64,000 nucleotides of DNA from Clostridioides sp. ES-S-0010-02 (GCA_020641055.1 CP067345.1:698001-762000); one strand, 5' to 3'; shown: positions 47,954 through 57,993, counted from the stretch's first letter. Made by a program: numbers and translations. The notes: a model not told the origin generated them from the sequence alone.

Positions 47954-48464
47954 ATGTTTAAAGATAACAATAAATTTCTTTCAATAGGGATTAAATGCAA
48001 TGAAAAATACTTTAAAAATATAGTTAATCAAAAAATATATGATGATAGTATGTATAAACCCACTAAACTGATACAAGGTGGATTTTGGAGATCTACCTTT
48101 AAAGATTGATTAGAAAATAAATTATATTGAGAAGAATATATTTATACAAAATTAAACAAAAATTTATTTATTAATGGACTAGAAAATAAATCTACCATAT
48201 TTACGTCAAAGAAAGATTTGAGAGTACTATATTTAGATGCACTTGATGATATATGCATCAGTATAAACAATAGTCAACTTTTTTCCAATATTGATCTAAG
48301 AAATATAGAAATGTACCTAAAGACTTATTAAAATAACTATATTCTGATTTTAAAGAATTATATAAACATTGTGATCCACTATATTTAAGTGAGCAATTTA
48401 TTAAAAGTGTTAACTTTATACTAAATGAATATAATTCTAAAGTAGTAAATAATATATACACATA
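47954..48464 (+). pseudogene. Broken gene of unknown family
   Basis: Starts with ATG 47954 behind an AGGTGTGA site and reads MFKDNNKFLSIGIKCNEKYF and on through KLIQGGFWRSTFKD. It is then interrupted by TGA stops at about 48107 and 48128, with a frameshift and a further stop near 48320-48332. The last readable part is LYKHCDPLYLSEQF and FILNEYNSKVVNN. In total about 170 codons. I do not recognise the family. It ends 46 bases before att copy 4, so it was probably cassette cargo. Confidence 0.6.
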
Positions 48465-48510
48465 GAGCTATGCTGTGATTCCAGAGAGTTAATATAATTT
48501 AGACACTATC

Positions 48511-48549
48511 GTGGGTATTATTCCTGCGATTCGTTTCACCAATAATTTT
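48511..48549 (+). repeat. att-like copy 4
   Basis: GTGGGTATTATTCCTGC, then RATTCG and a core with a one-base deletion (TTTCACCAAT). The left arm is identical to copies 2 and 5. Confidence 0.8.
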
Positions 48550-48557
48550 TGGAAATT

Positions 48558-48596
48558 AGGAATTTAAACACTAATAAGCTTTAAATTCCTTTTTTA
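48558..48596 (+). terminator. Hairpin terminator linked to att copy 4
   Basis: AGGAATTTAAA at 48558-48568 pairs with TTTAAATTCCT at 48580-48590, then TTTTTATTT. The 213 bases from here to the next gene are A+T-rich; the promoter was not identified. Confidence 0.8.
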
Positions 48597-48809
48597 TTTG
48601 TTTAAATATCAAAGTTGTGTAACAATAAAATATATTAGCTTAATATTAGTATAATTATGATATTATATAAATAAGGCAATATATGGAAAGTATTGGGTTT
48701 TGATGTTATAGAGTTAGAAGCAGATAAATAGAAACAAGTTTTGATTTTTATCTAAATTTATGAGTTGTAAGTATTTGTGTAGGAATTTATTGTTGAGAGG
48801 GGTACAAAT

Positions 48810-50996
48810 ATGGATTCAAAAATTATGGTTAGTGGAAATATAATAGGTGAATTGTCAGAAAAAATACCATCAAATATAGTTGCATTAAATGAACTTGTAA
48901 AAAATTCATATGACGCAGGTGCTAAGAATATTTTAGTTAAAGTTGATAGGATAAATCAAAAGCTATTAATTAAAGATGATGGTTCAGGGATGGATATGTT
49001 GGATATAGAAAAATTACTACATATATCCAAGAGTAATAAATTATATGGTAAAATAAATGAATATGATAGATATAACCAAGGATCAAAAGGCCTAGGGTTT
49101 TTATCAGTATTTAAATTTGGAAAATATGTAACTTGGAAAACAAAAAAGTTAAATGGACTACAATTTTCTATTGAATATAGAGATTTATTAGAGATAGATG
49201 ATATAAGTAATTACTTTGTGCCAATTACTAGAAATGATTATGTGGATAAAGGCACAGAAATAGAGATTAGTATTGATGAATATAATTTAAATAGCTTAGT
49301 AAAATATTTTACAGAGGAAAAAAATTATGAGAAAATTATAAATTCATTTTTTGATGATAGCATCAAAATAATATTACAATTAGATGACAAACAAATAGAA
49401 AGTAAAACATTAGATTCTATTAAGGAATATTTACCAGATAGGCAATTGTTCTATGTAACTTATAGTTCAGATGAAGAAATAATTAAATTTTACAATAATG
49501 ATAAATTGGCTTTCGAAAAAGAGTATAAGTTTTCTGGATTTGATTATAAACTTGATATTGAAATAGAGATATTTAGTTTGAAACCAGGTGATAAGAAAAA
49601 GTTCAATAATTTATATTATAACCATGTTGGAGATTTAACTCCATTAATATATGTAAATAAAAATTTATTCAATAATTACAATATTTTTGATCCAAATGTA
49701 ATGAGAGGCAAAAAATCTAATAAAGTATTAAGTCAAATGATTGGGACTATAAATATATATAGCACTAATGTAAATTTAAACTTTAACTCAGATAGAACAC
49801 AATTTTTACAAAACAGTTTAACAGACAATATAATATCTTTTTTGCATGGAATAAATGTTGTGATTCAAAGTGAAGGAGCTAGTAGGAAAAAATATCTCAT
49901 AGATTTTGATTTCATTATAGGAGATTATGTTAAATCAAGTCAGATTAATGATAGAGTTTTCTTAAAGAATATGATAAAGAAAGACTTTGCATTTAAAGAT
50001 AGAGTTAATATAAATATAGAAGAAGAGTTTGTAATGTATGAACTTTTTGGAAAGGAGAAGCAAATTCCAATAATACTAGATAAAGATATTGAAAAAGATA
50101 AAGATGTTGAAAAAGATAAGGATATTGAAAAAGATAAAGATGTTGAAAAAGATAAAGATGTTGAAAAAGAACCTAGACCAGCAAAAATAGAACTATATAA
50201 AAAAACTGATAGAAAAGCAATTCCTTCTAGTCAGATTAATTTATATAATTATGTAAAAAATGTAATAGATAAATTGGGTAATAAAATAGATAAAACAAAG
50301 TTGAATATTATGGTTAATGGAGAAAAGATAACTGACGGAATTTTAGATAGTATATGTGTAGAATGTACCAAAGATATTTTATATACCTATTCTGATGACA
50401 TGAACGGATATGTTGTTGAAGAATTAATGATTACCTTTTTTATAAGTAAAACTGAGTTTGGCACTAGAATGAAGAAAGTCGGTTTAATTAGCTATAATAA
50501 TATATGTGAAGGATATGAGGTTAACTTGGGAGAAACTATACAAAATCTTATTACTCAAATAAATTCATTAGAAGTTAATGATTACTTGGAGTTGATCTCT
50601 TGTTCACTAAGGTCTTTACTAGAATTAAGTATAGACTATATAAATAAAAGTGTTAAATTTAGAGAGTTAAAATTAAATGAAACTAATAGAGGATTTGAAA
50701 ATAGAGTCAAGGCTGTGATTAAATTAATAAAAGACAACAAGTCATATAAAGAAGAAATAGTTAGAAGTACAAAAATAGATTTTGATAGTTTTAAAAATTT
50801 ATTAGATACAATTGATTTTGAAAAAACTGTAAAAAGTTCTCACTTAGGTGCACATAAATCTACTTTATACCTACAACCAAGAGATAGAGTAGAAAGCTTA
50901 GCAGGGGAGGTATCATTATTTATCATATTCACAAATGAACTTTTAAATAATGACAAAATTATTTATTCAAATGTAAAAGCGGAGGAATCAAAATGA
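48810..50996 (+). CDS. GHKL (MORC/Hsp90-type) ATPase, putative defence protein
   Basis: A 728-residue protein with an N-terminal GHKL ATP-binding domain. The N-box is ALNELVKNSYDAGAKN (about residues 25-40, catalytic Glu28, Mg-binding Asn32), the G1 box KDDGSGMD (about 55-62) and the G2 box GSKGLGFLSVF (91-101). A transducer-like region follows. Residues 424-453 are five copies of DKDIEK/DKDVEK, a charged linker. The C-terminal 270 residues are helical with no family recognised. Such ATPases sit with methyltransferases and nucleases in restriction-like systems. The DNA methyltransferase gene overlaps its stop by 4 bases (ATGA), so the two proteins are coupled. GAGAGG precedes the ATG. Confidence 0.85.
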   Translation: MDSKIMVSGNIIGELSEKIPSNIVALNELVKNSYDAGAKNILVKVDRINQKLLIKDDGSGMDMLDIEKLLHISKSNKLYGKINEYDRYNQGSKGLGFLSVFKFGKYVTWKTKKLNGLQFSIEYRDLLEIDDISNYFVPITRNDYVDKGTEIEISIDEYNLNSLVKYFTEEKNYEKIINSFFDDSIKIILQLDDKQIESKTLDSIKEYLPDRQLFYVTYSSDEEIIKFYNNDKLAFEKEYKFSGFDYKLDIEIEIFSLKPGDKKKFNNLYYNHVGDLTPLIYVNKNLFNNYNIFDPNVMRGKKSNKVLSQMIGTINIYSTNVNLNFNSDRTQFLQNSLTDNIISFLHGINVVIQSEGASRKKYLIDFDFIIGDYVKSSQINDRVFLKNMIKKDFAFKDRVNINIEEEFVMYELFGKEKQIPIILDKDIEKDKDVEKDKDIEKDKDVEKDKDVEKEPRPAKIELYKKTDRKAIPSSQINLYNYVKNVIDKLGNKIDKTKLNIMVNGEKITDGILDSICVECTKDILYTYSDDMNGYVVEELMITFFISKTEFGTRMKKVGLISYNNICEGYEVNLGETIQNLITQINSLEVNDYLELISCSLRSLLELSIDYINKSVKFRELKLNETNRGFENRVKAVIKLIKDNKSYKEEIVRSTKIDFDSFKNLLDTIDFEKTVKSSHLGAHKSTLYLQPRDRVESLAGEVSLFIIFTNELLNNDKIIYSNVKAEESK
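50079..50168 (+). repeat. 18-bp in-frame tandem repeat, five copies
   Basis: Five adjacent 18-base units (consensus GATAAAGATRTTGAAAAA) inside the GHKL ATPase gene, encoding the hexapeptide DKD(I/V)EK five times. Copy-number change would alter linker length without shifting the frame. Confidence 0.95.
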
Positions 50997-52201
50997 TAGG
51001 GGATATATCTTATAAAAATTATAGAAAAAAGAGTGATATACATGGGTCCGTTTTATATCCAGCTGTAATGGTTGCCCCAGTTCAGAAGAAAATACTACAA
51101 AATTTAATTGAAATTGATGAAATAGGATGTATTTTTGATCCATTTCATGGATCTGGAACTTCTTTATATGAAGCTATGGAAATTTCTAAAGATATATGTC
51201 TAATTGGATGTGATATCAATCCACTAGCAAATTTAATAACCAAAGTAAAATTACAGGGAGTATCATCGGATATTGAAAAAGACATAAATAAACTAAAAAG
51301 AATTATAAATTTAAATTCTAATGAGAAGTTGCATTATTTTGATAATATAGAAAAGTGGTTTAGGAAAGATGTACAGGAATCACTATCAGTTTTAAGAAAT
51401 GCTATAATTTCAATTGAAAATATACAAAATAGGTTGTTTTTTTGGTATATAATGTGTGACATTATTAGAAAGTATAGTAATACAAGAAGTTCTACATATA
51501 AGTTACATATAAAAGATACAAAAGTAATTAATAGTATGGATAATAAAGTGATAGATGATTATTTAAGTTCTGTAGAAAAAAACTACTTTAGATTTGATAA
51601 ATCTTCTAATGAAATTAAATTATTTAAGTGTGATATATTAGAAAAAATTAATTTTTTTGAAGATAGAAGCATTGATGTAGTAATTACATCACCTCCATAT
51701 GGAGATAATGGTACAACTGTTACATATGGACAATTTTCTATTTTGGCTTTAAAGTGGATCGATGAAAAAGATTTAGAATTAGAAGGTTGGGAATTAGATA
51801 ATTTTTCAATAATTGATAGAAAGAGCATGGGTGGTAGTGCAAAAGAAGTAAATTTTGATAACTATGAGATTGAGCTTATAAAGCCATATATTAATAAGAT
51901 TAGTAATAAAAAACAAAATAAAGTAATTAGATTTTTTAATGATTATTTTAAATTTCTTAGAGGTATTGTAAGAATAACAAATAAATATATAGTTATGACA
52001 TTAGGAAATAGAACTGTTGATGGGGTGAACATTGATCTTACAAAAATTACCCAGATGTTTTTAGAGAAAAATAAGTATACAAAAAAAGAAATAATGGAAA
52101 GGGAAATACCATCAAAGAGAATACCGAAGAAAACATCTAAGGTTAATAATAAACCAGTTAATTCTATGTCAAAAGAATATGTTATTATTTATGGAAGATA
52201 A
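50993..52201 (+). CDS. DNA methyltransferase, amino-group type
   Basis: A 402-residue S-adenosylmethionine-dependent DNA methyltransferase. The AdoMet-binding motif I is FDPFHGSGTS (48-57), followed by GCDINPLA (about 73-80). The catalytic motif IV is SPPYG (233-237). The order I then IV, with SPPY rather than a Pro-Cys motif, indicates N4-cytosine or N6-adenine modification. The insert between the motifs is long and may hold target recognition. It overlaps the GHKL ATPase gene (ATGA). No restriction endonuclease is visible in the operon. The ATPase may itself act as, or recruit, the effector; this is inference. Confidence 0.88.
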   Translation: MIGDISYKNYRKKSDIHGSVLYPAVMVAPVQKKILQNLIEIDEIGCIFDPFHGSGTSLYEAMEISKDICLIGCDINPLANLITKVKLQGVSSDIEKDINKLKRIINLNSNEKLHYFDNIEKWFRKDVQESLSVLRNAIISIENIQNRLFFWYIMCDIIRKYSNTRSSTYKLHIKDTKVINSMDNKVIDDYLSSVEKNYFRFDKSSNEIKLFKCDILEKINFFEDRSIDVVITSPPYGDNGTTVTYGQFSILALKWIDEKDLELEGWELDNFSIIDRKSMGGSAKEVNFDNYEIELIKPYINKISNKKQNKVIRFFNDYFKFLRGIVRITNKYIVMTLGNRTVDGVNIDLTKITQMFLEKNKYTKKEIMEREIPSKRIPKKTSKVNNKPVNSMSKEYVIIYGR

Positions 52202-52339
52202 AATAATATTAAATATAAAAAATGACTATAAGTTATATTAATTAATGAGATGTGCATAGATTTGTATAGATATATATTTTTCTTACTCAATAGTAATGGG
52301 ATTTTTAATGATATGATACCTTTATAGTAGACAGTTGAA

Positions 52340-53760
52340 ATGTGTTTAGATGGTAAAAAAGGACTAAGGGCTATCTGTAAAATGATTAGAGTTGGTAAAG
52401 CATCATTTTATGAATGGATTCATAAATATGAGAAGGATGAGGCGAAGTGCGTGAAACGTCATCTAATACATTCTACTCAAATTAATTTAAGATGTTTGCC
52501 ATTAATGATTATTATTTATGTTAAAGGTTCATTAGAGGATATAGCATTTAAATATAACCTATCATTTATATGTTTACTTCAAAGCTGGGTTATGAAGTAT
52601 AATAATCACAATACAATAAATAGGTTTCATAACAGAAAAGAGGATAAAATTATGATTAAAGTCAGAAAAATAACATATGATGAAAAAATTGAAATAGTAA
52701 CATTTTGTATTGAAAATAATGATAATTACCAATTAACGTTAGGTAAATATAAAGTTTTACATAAAAACTTTTACACTTAGAAATATAGAGTTCTTTTTAA
52801 AAAATTTGGAGAAAATAGAAAAGAGTCATGACTAACTAATATTAAAAAAACTATATATTTGCTATAAAAGCACTAAATAAAGAAGGCTATTCTACATTAT
52901 CACTATGTAGTTTTGCTAGTATTTTTCGTCCTTTATATTATAAATGGTTAAATAAAGTTGAAACAATTAAAGATAAGGAAAAGGTAGTTATTTTAGAGGA
53001 AATAATTAAAATATATTATAAAATAAATGGAGTTTATGGATATAGTGATATAACTATGAATATTAATAAAATTCTAGGCAAATGTTATAATCACAAAAGA
53101 ATTTATCATTTAATGAAACCTGTAAATTTACAATCAGTGATTCGTAAAAAGAGAGAAAAATATACCACAAATAACAGCTGAAAATATGTTAAACAGGAAC
53201 TTTATTGAGGCTTTTCCTAATAAGAAATGGTTAAATGATGTAACGGAGTTCAAGTTAGCTAATGGGACAACCTATTTAAATGCAATACTAGATTTAGGAG
53301 ATAATATTATCGTTTCATATGTATCAGGATATTCAATACTAATCAATTACTATTTGAGACCTTTGATTTAGTCATCCAAAATAATCTTACAGTGAAGCCA
53401 TTATTTCATAGTGATCGTGGATTTCCAGGATACAAGTAAAACCTTTAAATTAAAACTAGATAGTATATCTGCAACACAAAGCATGTCACAAGTTGGAATG
53501 GTGTAGATAATGGACTTATGGAAGGGTTTTGGGGAATTATTAAATCTGAAATGTACTATTTAAGAAAATTTAATACTTTTGATGAGTTAAAATTAGCAAT
53601 TGGTAATTATATAAATTTTTATAATAATAAGAGATTATATAAAAAATTAAAAGGCCTAGTTCTGATAGAATATCTAGAGTAGACCTTCGTTGCTTAGTGT
53701 TTATTTTCTACACATTTATTATGTGTTAAAATTAGGTTTTTATATACTAAATTTACCATT
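52340..53760 (+). mobile_element. Decayed IS3-family insertion sequence
   Basis: Remnants of both IS3 open frames. OrfA-like: 52340-52780, with helix-turn-helix pieces ICKMIRVGKASFYEWIHKY and EKIEIVTFCIENNDNYQLT. OrfB-like: about 52860-53690, with DDE pieces KWLNDVTEFKLANGTTYLNA, YVSGYS, HSDRGF and GLMEGFWGIIKSEMYY, split by several stops and frameshifts; 53186-53371 is its longest open part. The ends are approximate: TAGTAGACAGTTGAAATGTG near 52325 and TGTTTATTTTCTACACATTTA near 53699 resemble IS3-type termini. It lies just past the methyltransferase gene. Confidence 0.82.
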
Positions 53761-53849
53761 ATTTTAAAATTATATAATTTTTAGGAATTCTATCTCAAAA
53801 TATTATTGTAAGTTCACCTAATGTAGATGATTAATTTTGATTTGGAGAT

Positions 53850-54740
53850 TTCTATTTCTCAATGATTTTCATAGTTGATACATGGAATGCTTTTCTAAGC
53901 AACTCATTTTTAGGAAATGCTGTTCTAACTGTAGTATATTCTCCAAGTTGTCTATTAAAGCCTTCTAGTGCATTTTTAGTATATATAATTCCTCTAATAT
54001 CTTCTAGATATGTAAAGAATGTTGATAGATTATTCTAATTATTATATCAAGAATCTATTACTACTGAATATTTTTGATACCATTTTTCTTTCAATGAAAC
54101 CAAATTTAAAAGTGCTGTCTCTTTATTAAATACTTTGTAAACTGATTTAAATCTTTTATAAATTCTTTTTAGTCTTTTTATGCTATATATTTAAAACTAT
54201 TTCTAATTTGATGGAATATACAAGTTATCTGGATATACCTTTTTTGAATATCTCTTTTCTAAGTCATATATAAATCCATACACATATATGAAGCTTTATA
54301 AACCATTTTACTTATCTTAAAATGCATAGCATTTATATGTACAATTGAATAAACAGCTTCTAAAGTTTTATTTTCCATTTAATGTAATAAACTACAGCTG
54401 TATCAGTTATTTTAAATATCATTGATGCTGATACATCTATTCCATTCCAAACTGTATATCTCTTATACTCATATCACATACATAAATACCAATTATTTTT
54501 TTATTTAGTTCATTACTTGCAATTTCATATTTTTTACAACCTTCAGTTTGAACTCAGCATTTCTATCTCTTGGTATATCTAAATTTACTTTTCAAAAACT
54601 GTTACTTGCATTTTTAGAACTATATCCATTTTGATAATTTTTATCACGAACATCATTTCTTTTATATTTATTTCTACCTAGAGGCTCTTCCATTTTTGCA
54701 TAAGACTATTTTCCATTATCTTGCATTTTTTAACCTCAGT
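53850..54740 (-). pseudogene. IS256-family transposase relic 2
   Basis: The minus strand reads pieces such as PLGRNKYKRNDVRDKNYQNG, NLDIPRDRNAEFKLKVVKN, MENKTLEAVYSIVHINAMHF and, at the C-terminus, IRGIIYTKNALEGFNRQLGE with TVRTAFPKNELLRKAFHVST. All are typical of IS256 transposases. At least eight stops and shifts interrupt it. It is a different, more degenerate lineage than the copy at 46-47.6 kb. Terminal repeats were not found. Confidence 0.8.
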
Positions 54741-54836
54741 TTGATAATCAATATCTAGAACAATTATATCTTTCATTTTAAAAACACCTAAAATTTTTAT
54801 ATGAATATTATTCTAAATTTGCCAATTTTGTATACC

Positions 54837-54883
54837 AAAAAGGCTGTAAGTAAATTTGTTTTTACACAAATCTATTTACAGCC
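54837..54883 (-). terminator. Terminator of the P-loop ATPase gene, repeated hairpin type
   Basis: GGCTGTAAGTAAATTTGT at 54842-54859 pairs with ACAAATCTATTTACAGCC (two imperfect pairs), and the minus strand continues into five Ts. It resembles the terminator at 35004-35051 in arm sequence, not only in shape. Confidence 0.8.
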
Positions 54884-54902
54884 TCATATATTATACTAAT
54901 TA

Positions 54903-57023
54903 TTAAGTGTAGCAGATATCAACTTCACTATTAGCGTATAAATTATCGTATATATCCATAGCTCGACCTGTTAATTTGTAAGTGTAAGGATTAAATGACT
55001 TATTAACATTAATAAATCCTCCAGTAGATAAAGATTTACATAGACTTGTTATAAGTTGATAATTATAATCTATCTCTCCACTTATTTGATTTACTGTAAT
55101 GCTTTCTTGATATTCATCTGTAAGTATATATAGTGCTTTAATAATTTCAAATTCTTGATTGGTCCAAATTGCAGTATCATTTTCTAAGGATGCTTTTGAG
55201 ATTAATTTAGGATCAAATTCTATTTCACATATACCGTTTAAACACTCCATACATTTCATTTTGAATTTTTGAAAAAGTTCTAAATTTTCTATTGGGAAAG
55301 TATGATTACAGTTTTTACATACAATTCTTTTATTATTATTCAAGACAGATAGAATAACATCACTATATACAAACCATCTTTGTTGATAGTATTTGCTATC
55401 CCCGTTCTGAGGTCTTCCATATAATATTTTTTCTTCTAGACATAAACCATAATCTAAAGCATATAAATAATTTGAACTATTTTTATATTTCTCTCTTTCT
55501 CTACCTTTAGCAGCTATTTTATTTATTTTATGTATAAAACCATTAAATTCTAAATCTTCCATATAAATATTCATATCTGTAGGAAGCGTAAAATGACTAG
55601 TTGGAGCTTCTTTTATTCCTTCAAAATATTGGCTATCAGGTTTTGATGATGGTAATTCATACTTATTTTTTTGAGCCATTAAAGTTAATTCTTGAACTAA
55701 GCTCTCTTGTACAAAAATATCTATTTTATCGTCTGTATTACTATATTTAACTCCAGATTGTTTATTAAAATTTATTTTAATGTGGTCATTATAGTATTTT
55801 TTACTTGCTTGGTTAATAGTAGAAAGAGTGATAGGTTTATCGTATGCTATGCTAAGAGAGTAGCAGTTACGTAATATAAGACCTAATACTCTAGGAACAT
55901 TTTGTGATACATTGTATAGGTATCTAAAATATTCATCCATTGAAGTTGTCTTAGTATCAAAATACTTATCAATTTCATTATCACAAAAATTATTAATGCT
56001 ATTAGTTAAAAGGTTCTTAGTATAATTGATTGCCTTTTGTTGTATATTTGCAATATTATGATCACTTCCATAAACTTCAAATAGGTCTATTTGATTAATA
56101 ATAAATTTTGAAGACTCTAATTTTATCGGATGAAGTTTATTTGGGTAGCATGATATTTTGAAATGTATCTTATCGACACCTATATCATACATAGGTAATA
56201 TTATTGTATCCATAAATAAAGTTCTTTCTTTTACATCTAATTCAGAATAATCATCAATAAAAATATATAATGATTTTCTATTACAGATGCTAAGTATTTC
56301 TAAGAATTTTTTTATTATATCTCCTACTTTAAACACTAAGGCTAATATATTTGTATTTTGCGTTTGATTTTGAGTAGTTGATTCACTTTTTAAAGAAGTT
56401 GTCAAATCTAAAGTTTTTAAAGAAGTACTTAATGATGCACTATCCAAAGATGTGTTAGTAGTACTTTGATTATCAATAAATATCTTATTAATATTTTCTA
56501 AGGTATTAGAACTTAACATATTTTCAAGTTCATCGATAAGCTTTTGCAAATTGGAGTCTCTGAATTTGTTTTTAAACTTTTCAAAAAAATTATAGTTTTC
56601 ATTTTTTAGTTCTTCAGTCATACTTTTGACTAAATGCTTAATTATATTTTTTACTAGTGTTATCCTAAGACGTTCATCATAATTTAAAGCTAGTTCATTC
56701 CCACCTATATCTAATAAGTTTACTTCGGCCTCTTTAAAAAGAGTTTTAGCATTTAAGTATACAGATAAGTCATTTTTATCTTTATGTATTTGGTATTGTG
56801 CTCTAGCAAAAATAGTTGACTTTCCGGTTCCTCGTCTACCTACTAAAAAAGTTGTCTTTTTTTCCAATATAGATTCTAATATTTCATTGTTAGGAAGCAA
56901 ATCAACATATAATTTATCTATAGAAATATTTTTATATTTTATATCATCATTTAATTTTTCTTTAGTTATTCTATGATATAAACTTAAACTATTAGTTACT
57001 TGCTTAAAACCTTTGCTATCCAT
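54903..57023 (-). CDS. P-loop ATPase with C-terminal zinc ribbon, putative defence protein
   Basis: A 706-residue protein. Walker A is GRRGTGKST (62-70), and Walker B is probably LYIFIDDYSEL (near residue 258), giving an AAA/STAND-like NTPase of the kind that senses or remodels DNA. A Ser/Thr-rich stretch lies near 195-225. Near residue 585-620 is a zinc-ribbon-like CKNC ... CMEC set (VCKNCNHTF and MKCMECLNG). The last 80 residues resemble a winged helix (ITSLCKSLSTGGFINVNKSF). I set the start at ATG 57023, preceded by AGAGGTGA; an upstream ATG at 57092 adds 23 residues without a ribosome site. It opposes the GHKL-methyltransferase operon in the same att-bounded cassette; a functional link is possible but unproven. 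Confidence 0.8.
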   Translation of the reverse strand: MDSKGFKQVTNSLSLYHRITKEKLNDDIKYKNISIDKLYVDLLPNNEILESILEKKTTFLVGRRGTGKSTIFARAQYQIHKDKNDLSVYLNAKTLFKEAEVNLLDIGGNELALNYDERLRITLVKNIIKHLVKSMTEELKNENYNFFEKFKNKFRDSNLQKLIDELENMLSSNTLENINKIFIDNQSTTNTSLDSASLSTSLKTLDLTTSLKSESTTQNQTQNTNILALVFKVGDIIKKFLEILSICNRKSLYIFIDDYSELDVKERTLFMDTIILPMYDIGVDKIHFKISCYPNKLHPIKLESSKFIINQIDLFEVYGSDHNIANIQQKAINYTKNLLTNSINNFCDNEIDKYFDTKTTSMDEYFRYLYNVSQNVPRVLGLILRNCYSLSIAYDKPITLSTINQASKKYYNDHIKINFNKQSGVKYSNTDDKIDIFVQESLVQELTLMAQKNKYELPSSKPDSQYFEGIKEAPTSHFTLPTDMNIYMEDLEFNGFIHKINKIAAKGREREKYKNSSNYLYALDYGLCLEEKILYGRPQNGDSKYYQQRWFVYSDVILSVLNNNKRIVCKNCNHTFPIENLELFQKFKMKCMECLNGICEIEFDPKLISKASLENDTAIWTNQEFEIIKALYILTDEYQESITVNQISGEIDYNYQLITSLCKSLSTGGFINVNKSFNPYTYKLTGRAMDIYDNLYANSEVDICYT

Positions 57024-57157
57024 AAAATCACCTCTTATTAAAATATAAGAATATTTTAACATTGTATATAAAATATGACAATATACTCCCAAAAATACTA
57101 GTGTAATAATAGTATAAATTGTTATCAGTGTAATCTAGATTAATAGAAGAAATGTTA

Positions 57158-57198
57158 GTGGGTATTATTCCTGCAATTCGTCTCCACCATTGAAATCC
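57158..57198 (+). repeat. att-like copy 5, best preserved
   Basis: GTGGGTATTATTCCTGCAAT, then TCGTCTCCACCATTGAAATCC, whose last 21 bases match the ssrA 3' end at 20 positions. It closes the GHKL/methyltransferase/ATPase cassette. Confidence 0.88.
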
Positions 57199-57222
57199 TC
57201 TATAGATTTGTTGAGGAAGATT

Positions 57223-57269
57223 AAAAGCTTCAACCGCTCTTAAGAGAGGTTGAGGCTTTTTATTTTTTT
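57223..57269 (+). terminator. Hairpin terminator linked to att copy 5
   Basis: AAAAGCTTCAACC at 57223-57235 pairs with GGTTGAGGCTTTT (one G-U) at about 57248-57260, then TATTTTTTT. Confidence 0.85.
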
Positions 57270-57276
57270 GTAAGGG

Positions 57277-57988
57277 GTGAGATTTATAGATAATTTAGAT
57301 GATATTTTAAAATATATTTCAGTGTTTAAAAAAGAATCTGGAATAGTATGGTTTAGGGTACATAATAATATAAATTATAGGTTAAATGGTGGTTTATATA
57401 GAATTGATAAGAATTTGAGTATAATAAGAGATTCAGAAAACAATATTTTCAATTATTTTATAAATTGTGAAGATTCTTATTATAATCAATTTTATGAAAA
57501 TAAAGATTGGGATGTACTATTTTTAATGAAACATTGTAACTTGCCTACAAGATTTCTTTATTTGGACAGATAGCTTTATAACATCATTATACTTTGCTAT
57601 TAAAGATAAGAAAGATGGGAAAAGTGCATGTATATGGATGCTATTGCAGATTGGATTAAACAAGAGTTGAAAAAATTTATATGAAAGTGAAAATGATAGT
57701 AGATTTGAGAATATAGGTTTATTGACTTTAGATATATTACCAGATAGAATTAAAAATTATAGAGACTTCTTGGAAGGACATATATCTATAGATAGCTTTG
57801 CAATTGTACCAAGAAGAAGTAATGATAGATTTGTTTCTCAAAATGGATTTTTTATGCTTCAAGGTGCAAAAGGGATTTCATTAGATGAAGAGGCTAGTGA
57901 ATTTTTGGTTAAAATAGAATTAAATGACAATATAGCAGAGGAATGTAGACTATTTCTTTTAAAATTTAGATGTGAAGAGAAGGTATAG
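57277..57988 (+). pseudogene. FRG-domain gene, frameshifted
   Basis: About 240 codons of an FRG-domain protein. The N-terminal part IVWFRVHNNINYRLNGGLYR and MKHCNLPTRFLYL carry the family's F-R and LPTR landmarks. A one-base insertion near 57560 shifts the frame, after which WTDSFITSLYFAIKDKKDGK continues. A TGA follows near 57668, then the frame runs on through GLLTLDILPDRIKNYRDFL to the C-terminal FRCEEKV. The first codon here is GTG; the position AGGGGTGAGATTTATA suggests that an ancestral ATG became ATA. FRG proteins are common in defence and toxin-like contexts. The C-terminal eight residues match those of the DUF3990 gene. Confidence 0.8.
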
Positions 57989-57993
57989 TGCTT

